Source of the DNA: Rhyacichthys aspro
Taxonomy: Eukaryota; Chordata; Actinopteri; Gobiiformes; Rhyacichthyidae
DNA: 64,000 bases
Direction: 5' to 3'
Assembly: GCA_036850595.1 (NCBI GenBank)
Contig: CM072156.1
Coordinates: 17,556,326 to 17,620,325, forward strand
The notes beneath the pieces were generated by a model. The model worked only from the letters and a program-made list of their open reading frames with translations. It searched no databases and was not told the origin of the DNA. Both the position numbers and the translations under genes were made by a program. This document shows positions 33,001 through 46,500 of this stretch, one piece after another. The stretch's first letter is position 1, and each line of letters starts with the position of its first letter.

Positions 33001-35010
33001 AAGAAATCGTGATCTTGCAGAACATGCACTAGTGTGTCAAGGAAAACACAGATTGGTAGTGTATGTATTTTTTTCCAAGGACAAGCCAAATCTGTGCCTC
33101 TTTTTATGTACTCCGGTGAACCCAGGGCTGCAAGCCACTTCAGACACTGAAGATGAGCCCTCCAAACCTTTATGTAGAAATCCAGTTTGTCTCGTTTTTC
33201 ATCTGTGCCTCGTGTCAAAAGGCAAGATGGATGTGCTCTCCCACCAGCTCGACTGACCCAGAACTTGACTGTCAACTGTTAAAATGTGGGAGTGGCTGAG
33301 CGATGTGAGGCCTTTTGTTTTGTAGATACAGGTTGACATAAATGTAAAAGTCTATGTGGGAAGTGTGGGGTGTTCTTATTTTAGAAACAAGTGCTTCTAA
33401 TATGAAAAAACACCTCTGCAACATATTTGTGCTGTAGCATATAAAAAGACTTAAAAATATTTAAAGTGACCACCCAAGATTAGTAATACTGCTGCAGGGA
33501 ATGAGATCAGTTTAGTTCAGTTCAGTTTGACTTCTCTGACTGCAAGACTTCCTGAAGATAAGGCAAAGTGAATCTCCAACTACCCATTAAAAAATAATAT
33601 GTAATGAAAATTATAGATCATTTTTAGTAGTAAATTAATTTCAATGCTCAGTTTTGCTCCTGGGATTCCAAATACTACAGTAGAAACAAAGCTTTGTTCT
33701 GGGACATGCTTTTTGTTTTCCTTTAAGTTTTTTAGACTACTTTATAAAGTGTGAGACATGACAGAAAATTCTTAGGATTTTGTTTCTCTGATTAGAAACA
33801 ATTTCCCTCTTGCTTTTTGCATGTGGAGCTCATCAAAAATGAATGATTTGTTAATGCTAGGATTGTTCAGCTGGAAAGTTATTTTCAAGTGCGAGACCAT
33901 TCAAGAAACACAGTGAAATGAAACACCAGCCTGTGCAGCTTCTTGGAGCTTCAGTGCTTTTCCATTCCACAAAGGAGTCAATCTTTAAAAAGCTTTTGCT
34001 TGTGGAGCGGAGAACAGTAAAGCTTCTAAGAGCAGGTCTGCATCACTGCTGCCCAGATAAGGATCAGGAGGTGTGATTGTACTGTGAGCTTTGTAGGGTT
34101 AGCGTATCAACATGCTGCTAGTCCTCTAGTTAACCTGAGCACACAGACTCAAGTGTCTCGGTTTGCTCTCAGACATGTTTTAACACTAGAAACTCTCTTG
34201 GGCTGCATGATGGTGGTCTACTTTTAGCCTCTGGAGGCCAATGTGCTTAAGCGCAATGGTTAACTAAGACACATTGTCCTTGCACAAAAATGTTCATGTC
34301 TCATTCCCCAGACAGCTGTCTCTCTGAAACCTGGTGTTAGTAGAGAATACGATTACTGTAGTAATGCTGATGTTGTGGAGAGTACAACTCAAAGCATGTG
34401 TACACACACACACACACACACCACTGAGCTAGCATAAGCACTGCTGCAGTGTTTGCTGTGTTTAGAGAATTTAATAGCTGTGTTCAGATAACTGAGAGAA
34501 GGATTACCCTAATCTCCAATAAATGTTCATTTCATCGCACATGGTGCTTTCTGAAGAGATCTACAGTACACCACTGGTGGGACAGAAATCAATATCTTGA
34601 TCTGTTTAGTCTGTATTTGTTTTCATGGATCTCACATGAAGTTTCAAATAACTTTATTCTGCATGTGTGACAATAAAAAGTTATAAGAAAACCTTATAAT
34701 TATCCTTGTGAGAACTTGGAAGATTCATTGGAGATGTGTCTGAATCACACAGTACACTGCAGCATTACATTAAGAAAGTAGGAAGAAAAAGTAAATAATT
34801 AAGTAAATTATGGGCCTGAAACTGAAAACCACACACTAGAATGTCACCACTTAGAATACAGGTTAATTCAGTCTTTTCTCTCATATGTAAAAATCTAAAA
34901 ATGAAAAGAGTGATTATGTTAAATGCTTATTTCTTTTATTTACCCAAACAGATCACTGGTGTAAGATATTCTGCCAGTCTACCAATCAACAAACATCACA
35001 AGCTTTTCAG
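30016..35010. other. Intergenic, no gene supported
   Basis: AT-rich DNA. An (AC)10 microsatellite occurs at 34402-34421. No exon, RNA gene or complete mobile element was recognised. Confidence 0.4.
34402..34421. repeat. (AC)10 microsatellite
   Basis: Ten uninterrupted AC units. Confidence 0.9.
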
Positions 35011-35220
35011 GTAAATGGCATGCATTTATATAGTGCTTTTTTGCACCTTTCTTGCATCCATAGTGCTTGACATCATGTGTCCATTCACCCATTCATATAC
35101 ACACAAGCACTCACACATTCACAAGGAGCTGTAGTGGGGGCAGACTGATGAAGAGACACTCTTCCATCTACAACAGTGGCAACAGCCTCTCCATCCACCA
35201 ACCACACATTCATACATTTT
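35011..35220 (+). repeat. Common teleost dispersed repeat (truncated)
   Basis: The block opens GTAAATGGCATGCATTTATA and continues with TAGTGCTTTT, then CCATTCACCCATTCATATAC, CACACATTCAC and GGGGGCAGACTGATGAAG, ending CACACATTCATACAT. This order of segments is a very frequent interspersed repeat in teleost genomes (ATTTATATAGCGCTTT...CCATTCACACACATTCA...). The usual 3' part with the diagnostic GATCGAAC-type stretch is not seen, so the copy appears truncated. Confidence 0.65.
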
Positions 35221-38200
35221 TTATTTTGACCAAAACAATGACTTCTGATTTCACAATTTCAATATGGCTTAATTTCTTTTCAGGCCATATACTTTATGAC
35301 GTCACTGTATCAGTAACTCTAACCCCTGTTAAATTCCCTTTCTGTATTTACACTGCAGCAGAGTGAACACTCTACTCTCATATTCAATTCAAAAACATTT
35401 GCTCTGTTCACATTTGTTCTGCTGAAAAACACACAGTGATGTTTATTCTGCTAATGGGCCAAATTATGAACAATACAGAATGATGTGAAAGGCAGGCTGA
35501 CAGAAGAAATGGATGCAGAATGTTTAGTTTGAACGCTGAAACTGCTGGTTAGACGCGTGTCCTGCCAGTTTAAACATATTACAGTAGCCGTAGTGCATGT
35601 GGAGGAACTGCAGTCCCCTGCAGGTTTATTCTGACGTGTGTACAGGAACACACCATTATGGCACAATCTCTCTAAGGGAAATTGCATTCACTCGTCACTC
35701 TAAAGCAGCAGCTCTGATCCTCTGACACTGGTAGCACGTCTTTAGCTTTCCTGCATGGTGAAGAGTGGATAGTTTTCCCTCAGGGCAGCCAAATGGTTTC
35801 CTTGTTTAGTTTCTCTCTCTCTCACTCCCTTTCTTTCTTATAATGTTCATTTGAATATTTGGCGACTGACTCATGACACCATGCTCATTCATGCTCATTC
35901 CAAACATCTTGATAGAGTGTGTATATATATCACCTGTTGGATGAGTGACAGCTCCTACCAGCAGAGCTGTAATTAATGGGAACAAAGCTGTGCTATGCCT
36001 TTGACAGCTGTGATAGATTGGGGAAGTTGCTCAAGCTTACTGGGTTTGTCAGGTCAAAGTTATGACTGTCATTTGGGTGCATGAAAAGAGCCAGTGACAG
36101 TGCGGCGTACCTGGGTGATGGATAACTCGGACAGTAATGGCTATTTGTCGTCAGATCAGGAATGTTGTGGCCTGAAGCCCAGTAGTTATTTAGTATTTGT
36201 CTTGTCTGGGAAGTTTTCAACCATGTCAAGTCAGGAATAAGCTATAAATTTCTCAGTCAGTGGAGTGTTATACTTCTGCTCTTTGCTTTTCCATTACGCA
36301 GCCATTAATGAATCTCAGAAGAGAGAGTTATGCAACTTCGCATTGAGCTTGGCAGTGAGCTCCAGACTCATTTGTCATACTCCTTTTTGATTGTACAGAG
36401 ATTATTCTGTAATGTACTATGATAACAAATTAAGATACAACCATACACGCCATGTTCACTTGGTATGAAAATATATGACTCCCCCATCTTATTGAGGTTC
36501 TATGTTTATGCTCCTGGGTCGTACTGTTAAAGTAGAATTTGATCTTGCACCGTTTTACTGGATTTCCCTTAAACACTTATTTCTTTGTGATTTACGAGTG
36601 TTTTGTGTGATATGTTGTTGGTTGTGATAGGGTTTGGGAGGCTCGGCTTGCATCGAGGCACTCAGTGGTTCTCTGCCAAAGTTAACAAGGAGCTTAACTA
36701 TCACACCATCTGTTGTCTGTGATCTGTGACTTGCAGCTTCTGGACAGCAGCCAGATTCTTACCTGCTCTCCTTTTCCTCACAATGGTCACAACCCACCAG
36801 ATCCTTTGTTTTTATTCATTGTTGTAGACAACACTGACAAAGGGAAGCAGCTGAGGTATGAATATAATGTGCTCTGTATTATCGTAACTACTCGTTTACT
36901 GTAGCATTGCATGTCTATCTACCGTCAGTCATAATGCACTTTTTAAGCTGCTTTAATGATTTTAGAAATTAGTGACTTTTGTTGGGTTTTTTGGAATAAA
37001 AAAAAAGCATCAAAAACAACACCTTGTTAAGTTTAGTAAATGATAGCAAGGTTTTGTGTAATGTAAAAAAGCAATATACAATACTACACAATTGTCTTAA
37101 ACTATTGGTGACATTTGAGTTTGTATTGTGAGTGTTTGCTAATCTCTCAGTTTTACAGTATGAGAGCATAATCCATACTGTAAACCACAAAGGGTGGATT
37201 ACTGTTGACAAATGGAACAAACATTATACTTGTTAATAGTTAAGTGACTTGCAGTATGTGTGCTCGGTGCCAGTTGTCAGCTGATGAACCGTGAATCACG
37301 TCTCACCCTGCCAGTTTAGCCTCCTCCTCTTCCTTTAACTGCCCCCCGATAACCTGGAAACTCACACAAACACAGTCGCTCAAACATAAACACGAATTAA
37401 GTTTATATGTCGCAAAACGTGTCTGGCCAGGTTCAGCAGCACATCATAAAAACCGAAGCCAACTTTGCTGACACTGCTGGTCTGCATGGTTTTGTTTAGC
37501 TTCCATTTGATACAAAATCACATGCCTACTTTTTAAATATGCTCTTCACTTAAACTCAAGTTATTCCGTTGACATTCTGTCGACGATTTTTGCAATAAAT
37601 TATAATAATGTAATATCTTTCAGACTTGTTATGCTTTTGATTTTACTGATAGAAGCTGGAGGCCAATGTGAAAGCCAAGGTCAGGCTGAAGGCACATGTG
37701 CTGTTGCCATTCTGCTTTGTTCTGCCTCCTGCAGCTCCAATCCTTCACACAATTGGCTGTCAGTGTGCAGGTCAGTGGATGACTTTATGTTAAGCCACTC
37801 TTTATAAATGGACACGCTAGTTCAACAGGCTTGGTCAGGAGGGAAATGCTGCTTTGGAAATAAACTTAAGTGAAATTCTGGGCATGATCAAGGTTGGCTA
37901 GAGGGATAATTAATGATTTCTTTTTTACCCCTTTGGAAAAAAGCTTGGGCTTTGTCACTACAGCTGACCAACATTAGTAATAAATTTCTCATGGTTTGAC
38001 AAGTTGGGTGGACCTTTTGCTGCACTGCATAGCACCATATTGTCCCATAGGTTTTACATTACAGTGGGACTGGGTAAGTCCCAGAGAGATCAAAATCCCA
38101 CGTTTTTTTTGTTTCTTGCTCCATCTTTTTAGTTCACAAACACACACAGGCATCAGGCATTACTCCCACACACAACCTGCGTCAAAAAAGCAGATCTTCA

Positions 38201-41200
38201 AATCTGGCCTGTTAGGAGAAGAAATACAAGCTGCTATTGAATTAACACTGCAGTTGTGTTTGTATCATGATAACATGTTGGCGCATGTTTTTCCTACGCC
38301 TTGTAAAACTGTTGGCCTCACAGCACCCCAGCTGCCAAGAGCTGAGCTCACATCTGGAGCAAGTAAGGAAGTGAGAAATGCCACAACGTATCCTGCTTAT
38401 CACGACACTACTTTAAAGACTGAATTAGTATACAAGAAAGAAAGAAATGCATACTTGTATGCTTTGACTCCAGTGCCAGTGGCCTTAGGCATTATGTTTC
38501 CAAGTTGTTATGCATGATTATGATAGCTCTGCCATGCCTTAAAGAAATGTATTCAAATCTCCAAATTTAATCGTCTTGGAACGGATACACTTTAGACGTC
38601 GACTATCGTTTTCATGTAGAACTATGAAAATTGTCCTAAAACACAAAAATAAAATAAAATGCCTGCTGATCAAGCATAAACATAGATCTAATATCCACCT
38701 CACAAAATTCACAGTTCAGCTTCAAACCCATGATCCCACTGACAGCCTTCATGCTTTGAAAGGTGCAGGAACAGCTTCCTGTAACGAGAAAAACACTCAG
38801 TGCATACTGTTGTCACACCTTGATAATCCACTCTGCAAATGTCAAAGCAATTATTTCAAGGCGGATCTCTTTCTCATAAGCAAAATTTCCATACTATTTG
38901 TGCTTTTAACACTGCCGCTACTGTCCTTGTGACAGTCATGTGCCACTTGAAAAAGTAATTCATTGTACCTGTGTACATTTTAGGCTTTATTAAAACTGCA
39001 TTGTGCACTTGATCAGATACAGTAGTTTAATTAATTGTATCTTTAACAACTATAGGCCATGATTATAATTAACAAAATAAAATTAAAATGAAATAAAAGT
39101 ACATTGATTTGTAGAAAAAGGGGACATTTTACACCAAAATTGTTGTGACACATGCGAACGACAATCATATTGGTAAAATCACATTCTCTTACTGTTATGT
39201 CTGCATAACATATACACAGGGCTCTGCAAATGCTGAGGTCCAAAAAAGAGCAAACATGTTTGTTTATTTGTGAGACATTAGTCAGATTTGAAGCCACTGA
39301 AAGTAAAAAAGAAAATGTGTCAATTTCATTAATTTGGAAAAAAGACTCAAATCCTCTTTGGCTGTATGTCTGTATTCATATTCCCATTGTAAACTGAGTT
39401 GTTTTTTTTAAATTACCCAAGCAGTGCATGTTTTCAAAAGTCATGAGAAGATACTGTACAGTTGTTTCTGTTTAGACAAAGCAACAGTGAAGAACTATTC
39501 TAAAATGAGATTTATTAATAAACACCCCTCATTGCTCCCAGTTACAGTGTCTGATGGATGGCTGTAAAGTTTGCATCAGTTTTTCCCACAGGTTAAAGTG
39601 TAGTTTGAGATTGTTTAATTTTATTAATGCATGTTGCTGAAATACACCAGTTGATCCCAGAAGCTGCCCTGTTCTTGTTTCTGCATACACACTGGACACA
39701 ACCTGAGTGAAAAACACTTTTTGTTGCATGAGTAAGTGTTAGTTGTCTCTAAGGTGGCTTAAGCACTTTATTTATAGGTTTGCCTTCATACCTTAGCAAT
39801 GCACGTCAGGTTAGAAAAATAACTGCTTTCAGTTTGATTTGATTGATTGCTAAGAGGAGCTTCTGCTGTTTCAGTCCAAACAGCCCTAAATCAAACTTGT
39901 CACAAATTTCCGGATTTAACAAGGCATCCTGGACTGAGGCAGAGGGAAGACAAAAATCTATTCTGAAAAAGCTGTGGATGGTTGGTTTACAAATCGGTGA
40001 CAAGCATCTAAAAACACCAGCAACTTGTGTATGTATTGGTACATTTAAGAAGAATGACTGTTGTCTCACATTGCATTTAATGATCGGTAGAACCACCTCG
40101 CTTTCCCAGTTGCTGTCTCTTTCCTTAACATCACACACTTCTTTAGATTTGTGTTGCTGTCCTTGACCTGCTGACACCCACCATGCCCTGTATCATAATG
40201 TTTTAAGCAGAAAATAGTACATTGCTGCTACAAAACAAGTTAAATATAAAGAGTTCAAATCTAGCATGTTTCTAATATAGATACTATTTGATTGTCCTAG
40301 TCTTAGTAAGATCACCCAAGCTAAAAATGGATTTGCTGCATATCTCCAGAAGACTTTGATTGTGTAGCAGCAGAAAGCTCTTGACTGTCCACCTGGTCCC
40401 CATCATGGCCGCCACTGTGGGCCTGGCAACTGCAGCGCTGCACTCTGGGATACCGGACACCTAGCTGATGACTCTGATGAATCTGTCTGCTCCTTGCCCT
40501 GTGGCCCCCGTCAGATCCATCCTACTGGGAAACAAGTGTGTCTGCCTGACCCAGACTCTCTCACACACCGGTGCTCCTATACTCTTCTCTTGGCCTCTCA
40601 GCATGCCACGCCATTAATACCAATTGGCCTTTCTTTATGGTTACAAATATTTTTCACATGTTCCTGGCGTCTCCCCAGATCGTCTTGAATCTGCGTGGCC
40701 ACAACAAAAGCACACAGCGCCTTGTACTCGGGGTTAAAAACCACAGGGTACTCTGTCTGGGATATTTGTTAACATGATTTGTGAAATGTTGGAGACCACA
40801 AGACAGACTGCACCAGAGAGTTGCACTGTGTGTGAGGTGGGTGGAGACAGATCTCCTTCAGCCACGTTTGATGGTTCCTTTATTGTGTCTACAACCCAGT
40901 CAGCAGGGGAGTGTGTAAAACGCCAGTCAGCCACACACACCGGCTCATGGTCAGCAGCGCAAAGCAGCAGGGGTTTGCTCTCAACATATCAAATAGTGGT
41001 GTTATGGTCAAAACAACAATAAATAAACTTTTGGGAGTGGAGAGGAAGTCGGGACCAAGATCAAGGCATGGCGTGATTGAGACAAAAGCAAGACCAGTGC
41101 CTAACGCCTGGGAAGAAGTTTTGTTATACTTCAAACACTAAAGTTTTGTAAAGTTCCAGAAGTGACCGTCTTAACAAACTTTCTGACTTTCTGCAGTGGT

Positions 41201-43437
41201 GTTATATTTTTGAGAAATTTGAGAAATTCATCTTCCCGTTTCCACCTTGAGCTGCTTAATGCAAGGCTTGTTTTGAATCAGGTTTGTCTGAGCGGGAAAC
41301 CCCGATGCCACAGCATCATGTTTACTTTTCACTCAGCGTATTAGATATGGCTGCAGCCTGCCCTCATGCTGGTATCAGCTGGGCACACACTGAAGTGCCT
41401 TTGTCTGGGTTTGTGCTTATGCACCAACATCCATGTCTGAGGCCATGCTTTGTTTCCTTTGCCGACCTGCTGCCAAAACTTAGACATCACAAGTAAGGGG
41501 TTTATCAGATGGGATTTTACCAAGCCTTAAATTCTCCCTTGCACTCAACAATGTATTGTTTATTTTATATTTATTTGTGTCTGACAAAGATACAGATCCA
41601 GTAAGATGGAGATCACTTTCATCATACAGTATGTTTTCATATTTCACAATCAAAATAAACACATGAAAATTGGGGCAAACAAAAGCAGGTGTGTTTTTTG
41701 ATATTTGTCTTGAATTTTTGTGTTGATTTTTAAGACTGTTTGTATAATGAAGCCCATAATTTTTGTCTAAGGTTGACAAGCTTAAACACAGATATTAAGT
41801 GGTGAATGTTATTACCACAGCTGGGGCAAAGCTGCAGATGAAGGCAGGTTACAGGGGTTAAGTCTGGACTCAGGGCCGCTCCAGGAGGCATGATAGCTGA
41901 CTATGACATGTGGTCATGGGATGACACGTAGAAGTGGGGTCTAGGGGCAGGCAAAGGGTGCTCGTTCTTTTTCCCCCTCTCTTTAATGACAGGGTGCCGG
42001 GCAGCTGGATCCTGTTTTCCAGTGCGACCGGGGAGCGTAGCCGGGCATGGACAGCTCCGTCTGTGGGCCCTGTGTTCATTAGTGGAGCAGCGCTGCAGCA
42101 CTAGGGGTGATTCACAAGCATATCAAGTTAAAAAGAAAAGCCCGGCCACAGAGGGATTTTCCTGCTGGACCAGTGTATGTGTGAGTTTGTATGTGAGGGG
42201 GCGGTAGGAGACTGGAGTGGGACGGGATCAAGAGGATGGAATTGGTAAACTTCAATCGGAAAACTTCCAACAAACTTAAGCCATTTTACACGTATATGGA
42301 TATTTTCATAAACAATTTATTTCTGTCCACACAACACAACCATTACCACTCCTAATAAGTCTGCCAGACTCCTGTGTATTACCACAGATACAGGAATATA
42401 ACATGAGATTATATTAATTGCGTAGACACAATTTTGTTGTATTGTATTTGACCTTTTTTAACCTTTAAGGTGTGTAAAAAAAGTTTTTAGTAAAATCCAC
42501 AGCCAGGGTTAATGTTACAGTATGTGCATTCTCATTATACAGTAAGCATGACTCAGGGTTTTTTCTTTGTGAAGACAGAGGGCACTCAAAATCATTAAAA
42601 CATCCATGATGCAAATAGGCTCTGCTAGTCGTATTAAACTTAGATCTTTATTCTTGTACTTGTCATATATTTATATTTATCTAGCCTGCTCATCTTAACA
42701 TTATAAGAGACCTGGCCCCGTGCTTATGTTTGTCAGTGTTTTTCCTCCGCTCCAGGCACTGTGCCAGTTGATCGGGTTTCACTCCGCTTGTGTTTGCTTC
42801 TCCGACTGGCCTGGCCTGGCAGAAACCAATAAACACCACGCTCCTTCCATCTCTAGAAAAGAAGGATCATTCTTGCTCTGCCAAAGCACACAAGGCACAT
42901 GGGTTTCTTTTCTGTGCCGAAATTCCTTTAATACTTGGAAGTTAACAGTGTGTAAAAATTAAACCTCAACTTACAGACTCAAACGGCAGCTGAGTTCAAG
43001 TCGAAATAATACTTAGTGCAACTTCAGCTTTTTATTTCTGATGCCTCCCAGCCCCAGCAGTCCATTTGTCTTGTATAGACCAGGTTTCTGTTGGGGTGGC
43101 CATCAAATGCTCAGTATTTGAACAGATCTGGATTGAATTGCTGCCCTGCTCCTCCACTTGCCCCCGCTATGTTTTGTTTTATGTGGTTTGTAACTGCAGA
43201 AAGAAACATGTGGCTTATATTGCTCTGCTCACAGTTAAACCCCCATCAAACTCATAATGAGAATCCCAAATCCTTAAATAAGTTCAATAACATGGTCATT
43301 TGTCTTCATGCAGTGCTCTTTAAATTGTTTCTATTGTCAGGGTATGCTATATTAGGACTGCTGACATTACACATGCCACAAACAACTTTTGATTTTGTTG
43401 CCTAAATAGCCTCTTCTGTTGTGCTTGTTCTTTACAG
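35221..43437. other. Intergenic, no gene supported
   Basis: AT-rich DNA with several long but signature-free open frames (for example 37996-38517, which lacks an ATG start). A GC-richer block at 37260-37370 stands out. I see no recognisable gene. Confidence 0.35.
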
Positions 43438-43521
43438 ATCTCTTTATACTTCATCTTCATTGAGAAGGTACCGGCTCAGCACGAGGGGTTGGTTTTCCTG
43501 CACAGGAATCCAGCAAGTGAG
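43438..43521 (+). other. Candidate internal exon, unidentified
   Basis: The block is bounded by CTTGTTCTTTACAG| and GTGAG|GTAAGA, both close to consensus, and is exactly 28 codons long in phase 0 at both ends. The open frame contains FIEKVPAQHEGLVFLHRNPA. A second frame is also open, so coding is not certain. No partner exon could be linked and no family is recognised. Confidence 0.25.
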
Positions 43522-46500
43522 GTAAGACAGTTCTGAGATGGTGTATCTTAAATGACATGCTTTCCATTGTTAAATGGCAATGATGTATGTGGGACAAACA
43601 CAAGTATGCGTAGTATGCCGTGTTTGTTCATATTAGCCATGTGATAGTTTAATGAATCGTTTTTGACAGTTTTTTGGGGTAAAGACTTTGTATGCTGCGT
43701 TGAACTGGACATATGACTTTTCCTGTTTCCCTCAGCCCATTGCATTTGGATGTAAAGACACTGATACATAGTAAAAGGTCCTGGCAGACTGTTTTATATG
43801 ATATTTATTTAGTGTGTTCAGGAAATAGAAACAGAACCCAAATTCCTACTCTACGTAATAGATGCAGCGCCTATGTTTGGACATCTCATTTGACATACCA
43901 TTCCATCCCTTACCATTTGTTGTGCCATTAAAAACACTTTGTCAGACTTCTCCTCTGCTTTTTGTAAAGTGTCAAAAAGCTTTAGACTGATTATTCTTCA
44001 GCTCATGTGAAAATCTCCATACCCTTCTCTCTCTTGAGCTGTGGATAGAGTTGTTCCTTTTGTGCAGTGGTTTTATCTTGGTCCTTATCTGTAGTGACAA
44101 TATGCCTCCATGCCTCGAAGACATTTTCGTGCAGGACGTCATTGTTTTGAGATTACACAGCTTGGAGTCCCATAACGGGTGTATATGTGCCATGGGTCGA
44201 CGTGCACTGTATGTGTTATTTAAACCACACACAGTCTAAATAAAATGGAACCATTCCAGTCAGACGAGTTGCCCTTTCTGAAGCCAAATACAAAGAGCTT
44301 GTCATACGTGACACTGAATATAAGACACATTGATCTTTGACAGTCTGGTGCAATTGCTTTATTTTACAACATGCAAACTATGTTTACCTTACAGCCTTGC
44401 AGATATGCCTGGCATTTACACAGGCATTATTTAGAATTTCTCTTCCAACAATCTGCGGTGTACAAAAACCTGTGTACTTAAATACTAATGGCTCTCAAGT
44501 AACTGTGAAATATTGTATGCTGTCTCAAACAATATCTATTAATGAATGTTTAGGTGATTATTCAATGGCTGCATTAGCTTGCCCCCCACTCAGCTGCTCT
44601 TAGATTTTTTCAAACCATATCACCCTTTCCTCTCCTCCCAAAAAGCTCCATAAATCACTTTGCTGTAAACAGTAGTGACATGCAGCCTGATGTGTACCTT
44701 GATATACGTATATTTGGGAGACCACAAGCCCTGAAATCTGAGCTCAACAATGTTTGGGTAAAAAACTGTAGCAGGACGTGGCCCTCACATGTTTTGGATG
44801 CAGACACGTCTTCTATGGTGCTCTGTGCCTCCACACATATAAATGCATACTATGCACAGAGGTAATCTTTTCTTATTCTTACAAATGATGTTGTTACTCT
44901 TAAGCATTGTAATGCTACCAGTAACAATAACATAGTCTTGTGCTGGTTGTGCAGCTGTGTGGCACCACTGCAGAGCTGCACAGAGCAGTGCAGTGGGGAA
45001 TAGTGCTTAGTCTAAACACACCTAGAGAAGCATATGGCCTGAGCCTGCTGAGCGCCAACTAAATAACATTCATCTGAGTCTAAAAAGAACATTAAGGCTT
45101 TATAATAAACATCCACACCAGAAACACATGTGATATTGTAAATTTGTACTGGTGCATTCTGTCATCTATTCTATCAAAGTGGGGATCTGGGGTCTTTGAT
45201 AACGCAGTTGTCCCATTGTGGTCAGCAGTAGATTATTGACTGTGTGATGTCAATTAAGTTTAAAATAGATAATATTATCGTGTTATTTGTTGAAAAATCC
45301 ACGAAGTTCCTGTCACTTGGTTATATAGGGCTGCTAAGGGCAAGGCATCCTCAAATTGATGTCCAAACTAAGACTTTTGCCTTCTGTTGTGCCTGTTTCT
45401 TGCATATCCTGCATGTGCAGGATGGATACCATTTGAGACTTTTCAATGGTGCTGTTGAGCCTCTGGTGCCCTCTCAACACCGGATGACAACTGGCAGCTG
45501 GGCTCCTGAAACCCAGGAGAAGCACTGACACATAGCTCTGATTACCAGCCATTATTAATTGTGAAACCTAGGAAGAAGGACGAAGAGATTGATCATCTTT
45601 TTTTTGCAACAAGCCTGCTGTTATCTATCTAATCCTACCTCATCCTTTTCCTGTGTGCAGTGGCTCAATATTTTGACACTATTCTCGACCCAGAATAGCC
45701 GAGAGGATCACCAGGAGGAAGGAGGGTTAAGTGGGGATAGAATAAGAGGCTGGAGACAGATTTAGAGCCATGACTGGCCCTGGCCATGAGGGGCGTCCCC
45801 ATGGACCATTGTTAGGCCCAGGTGCAGATTTTTAATGAAGATGGTGGGGCTAAAGCAGAGGAATACACTTTGAATACCACGGCCCCATGTGAAGTCTCAC
45901 TCAACACGCTGGCCCTCTTTGACCTCAGATTAGTTTCCTTTCTAGGTTTAGAAGCAGGATGCTCCGTCTCTGCTACCTGAACACCAAACAGATACCTTTG
46001 TTTCTCTGGGGACAGATATAAAGCTTGCTTGTTGTCCGGGCCAAATAGTGAAGGTGCCCATCTGTTTGGGCGCCCTGGATGCTTTGCTCTCCAGCATGAC
46101 CTATTCATTCTCAAGACCCTTATCTCCACTTTTTTTTTTTTTTGGTTCAAATCATTTATAAATAAATAATAATGATATAAAGAATTTTCCTTCACCTTTG
46201 TCATTGCACAAAAATTCATGTTTGATCCATATTGCCACAATGTTTTATTTTCTTTCAGTTGGGAAAGAAATACTGACTTTGTGGCATCATTAGACTTTTT
46301 GTAGTTGACCGCTTGTTTGTTTTGATGCAGTTGTTCAAAGTGTGTTTGAGCCTGGACAACGGCTGGCTGCGTGTTTCTGCTAATTACACCAGAGCCGTCA
46401 ATACTGTTCACAGCATCCGCTCCTGCAGATGTGGACCAGATAAGTGTGTGTGAAGTGAGACTGAAGTGCTGAAAGGCTGTCTGCAGCCTGTGGTTGTGCA

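Noticed and set aside
37996..38517. 173-codon open frame, plus strand
   Set aside because: It starts with TTG, and the translation has no recognisable domain and low-complexity texture.
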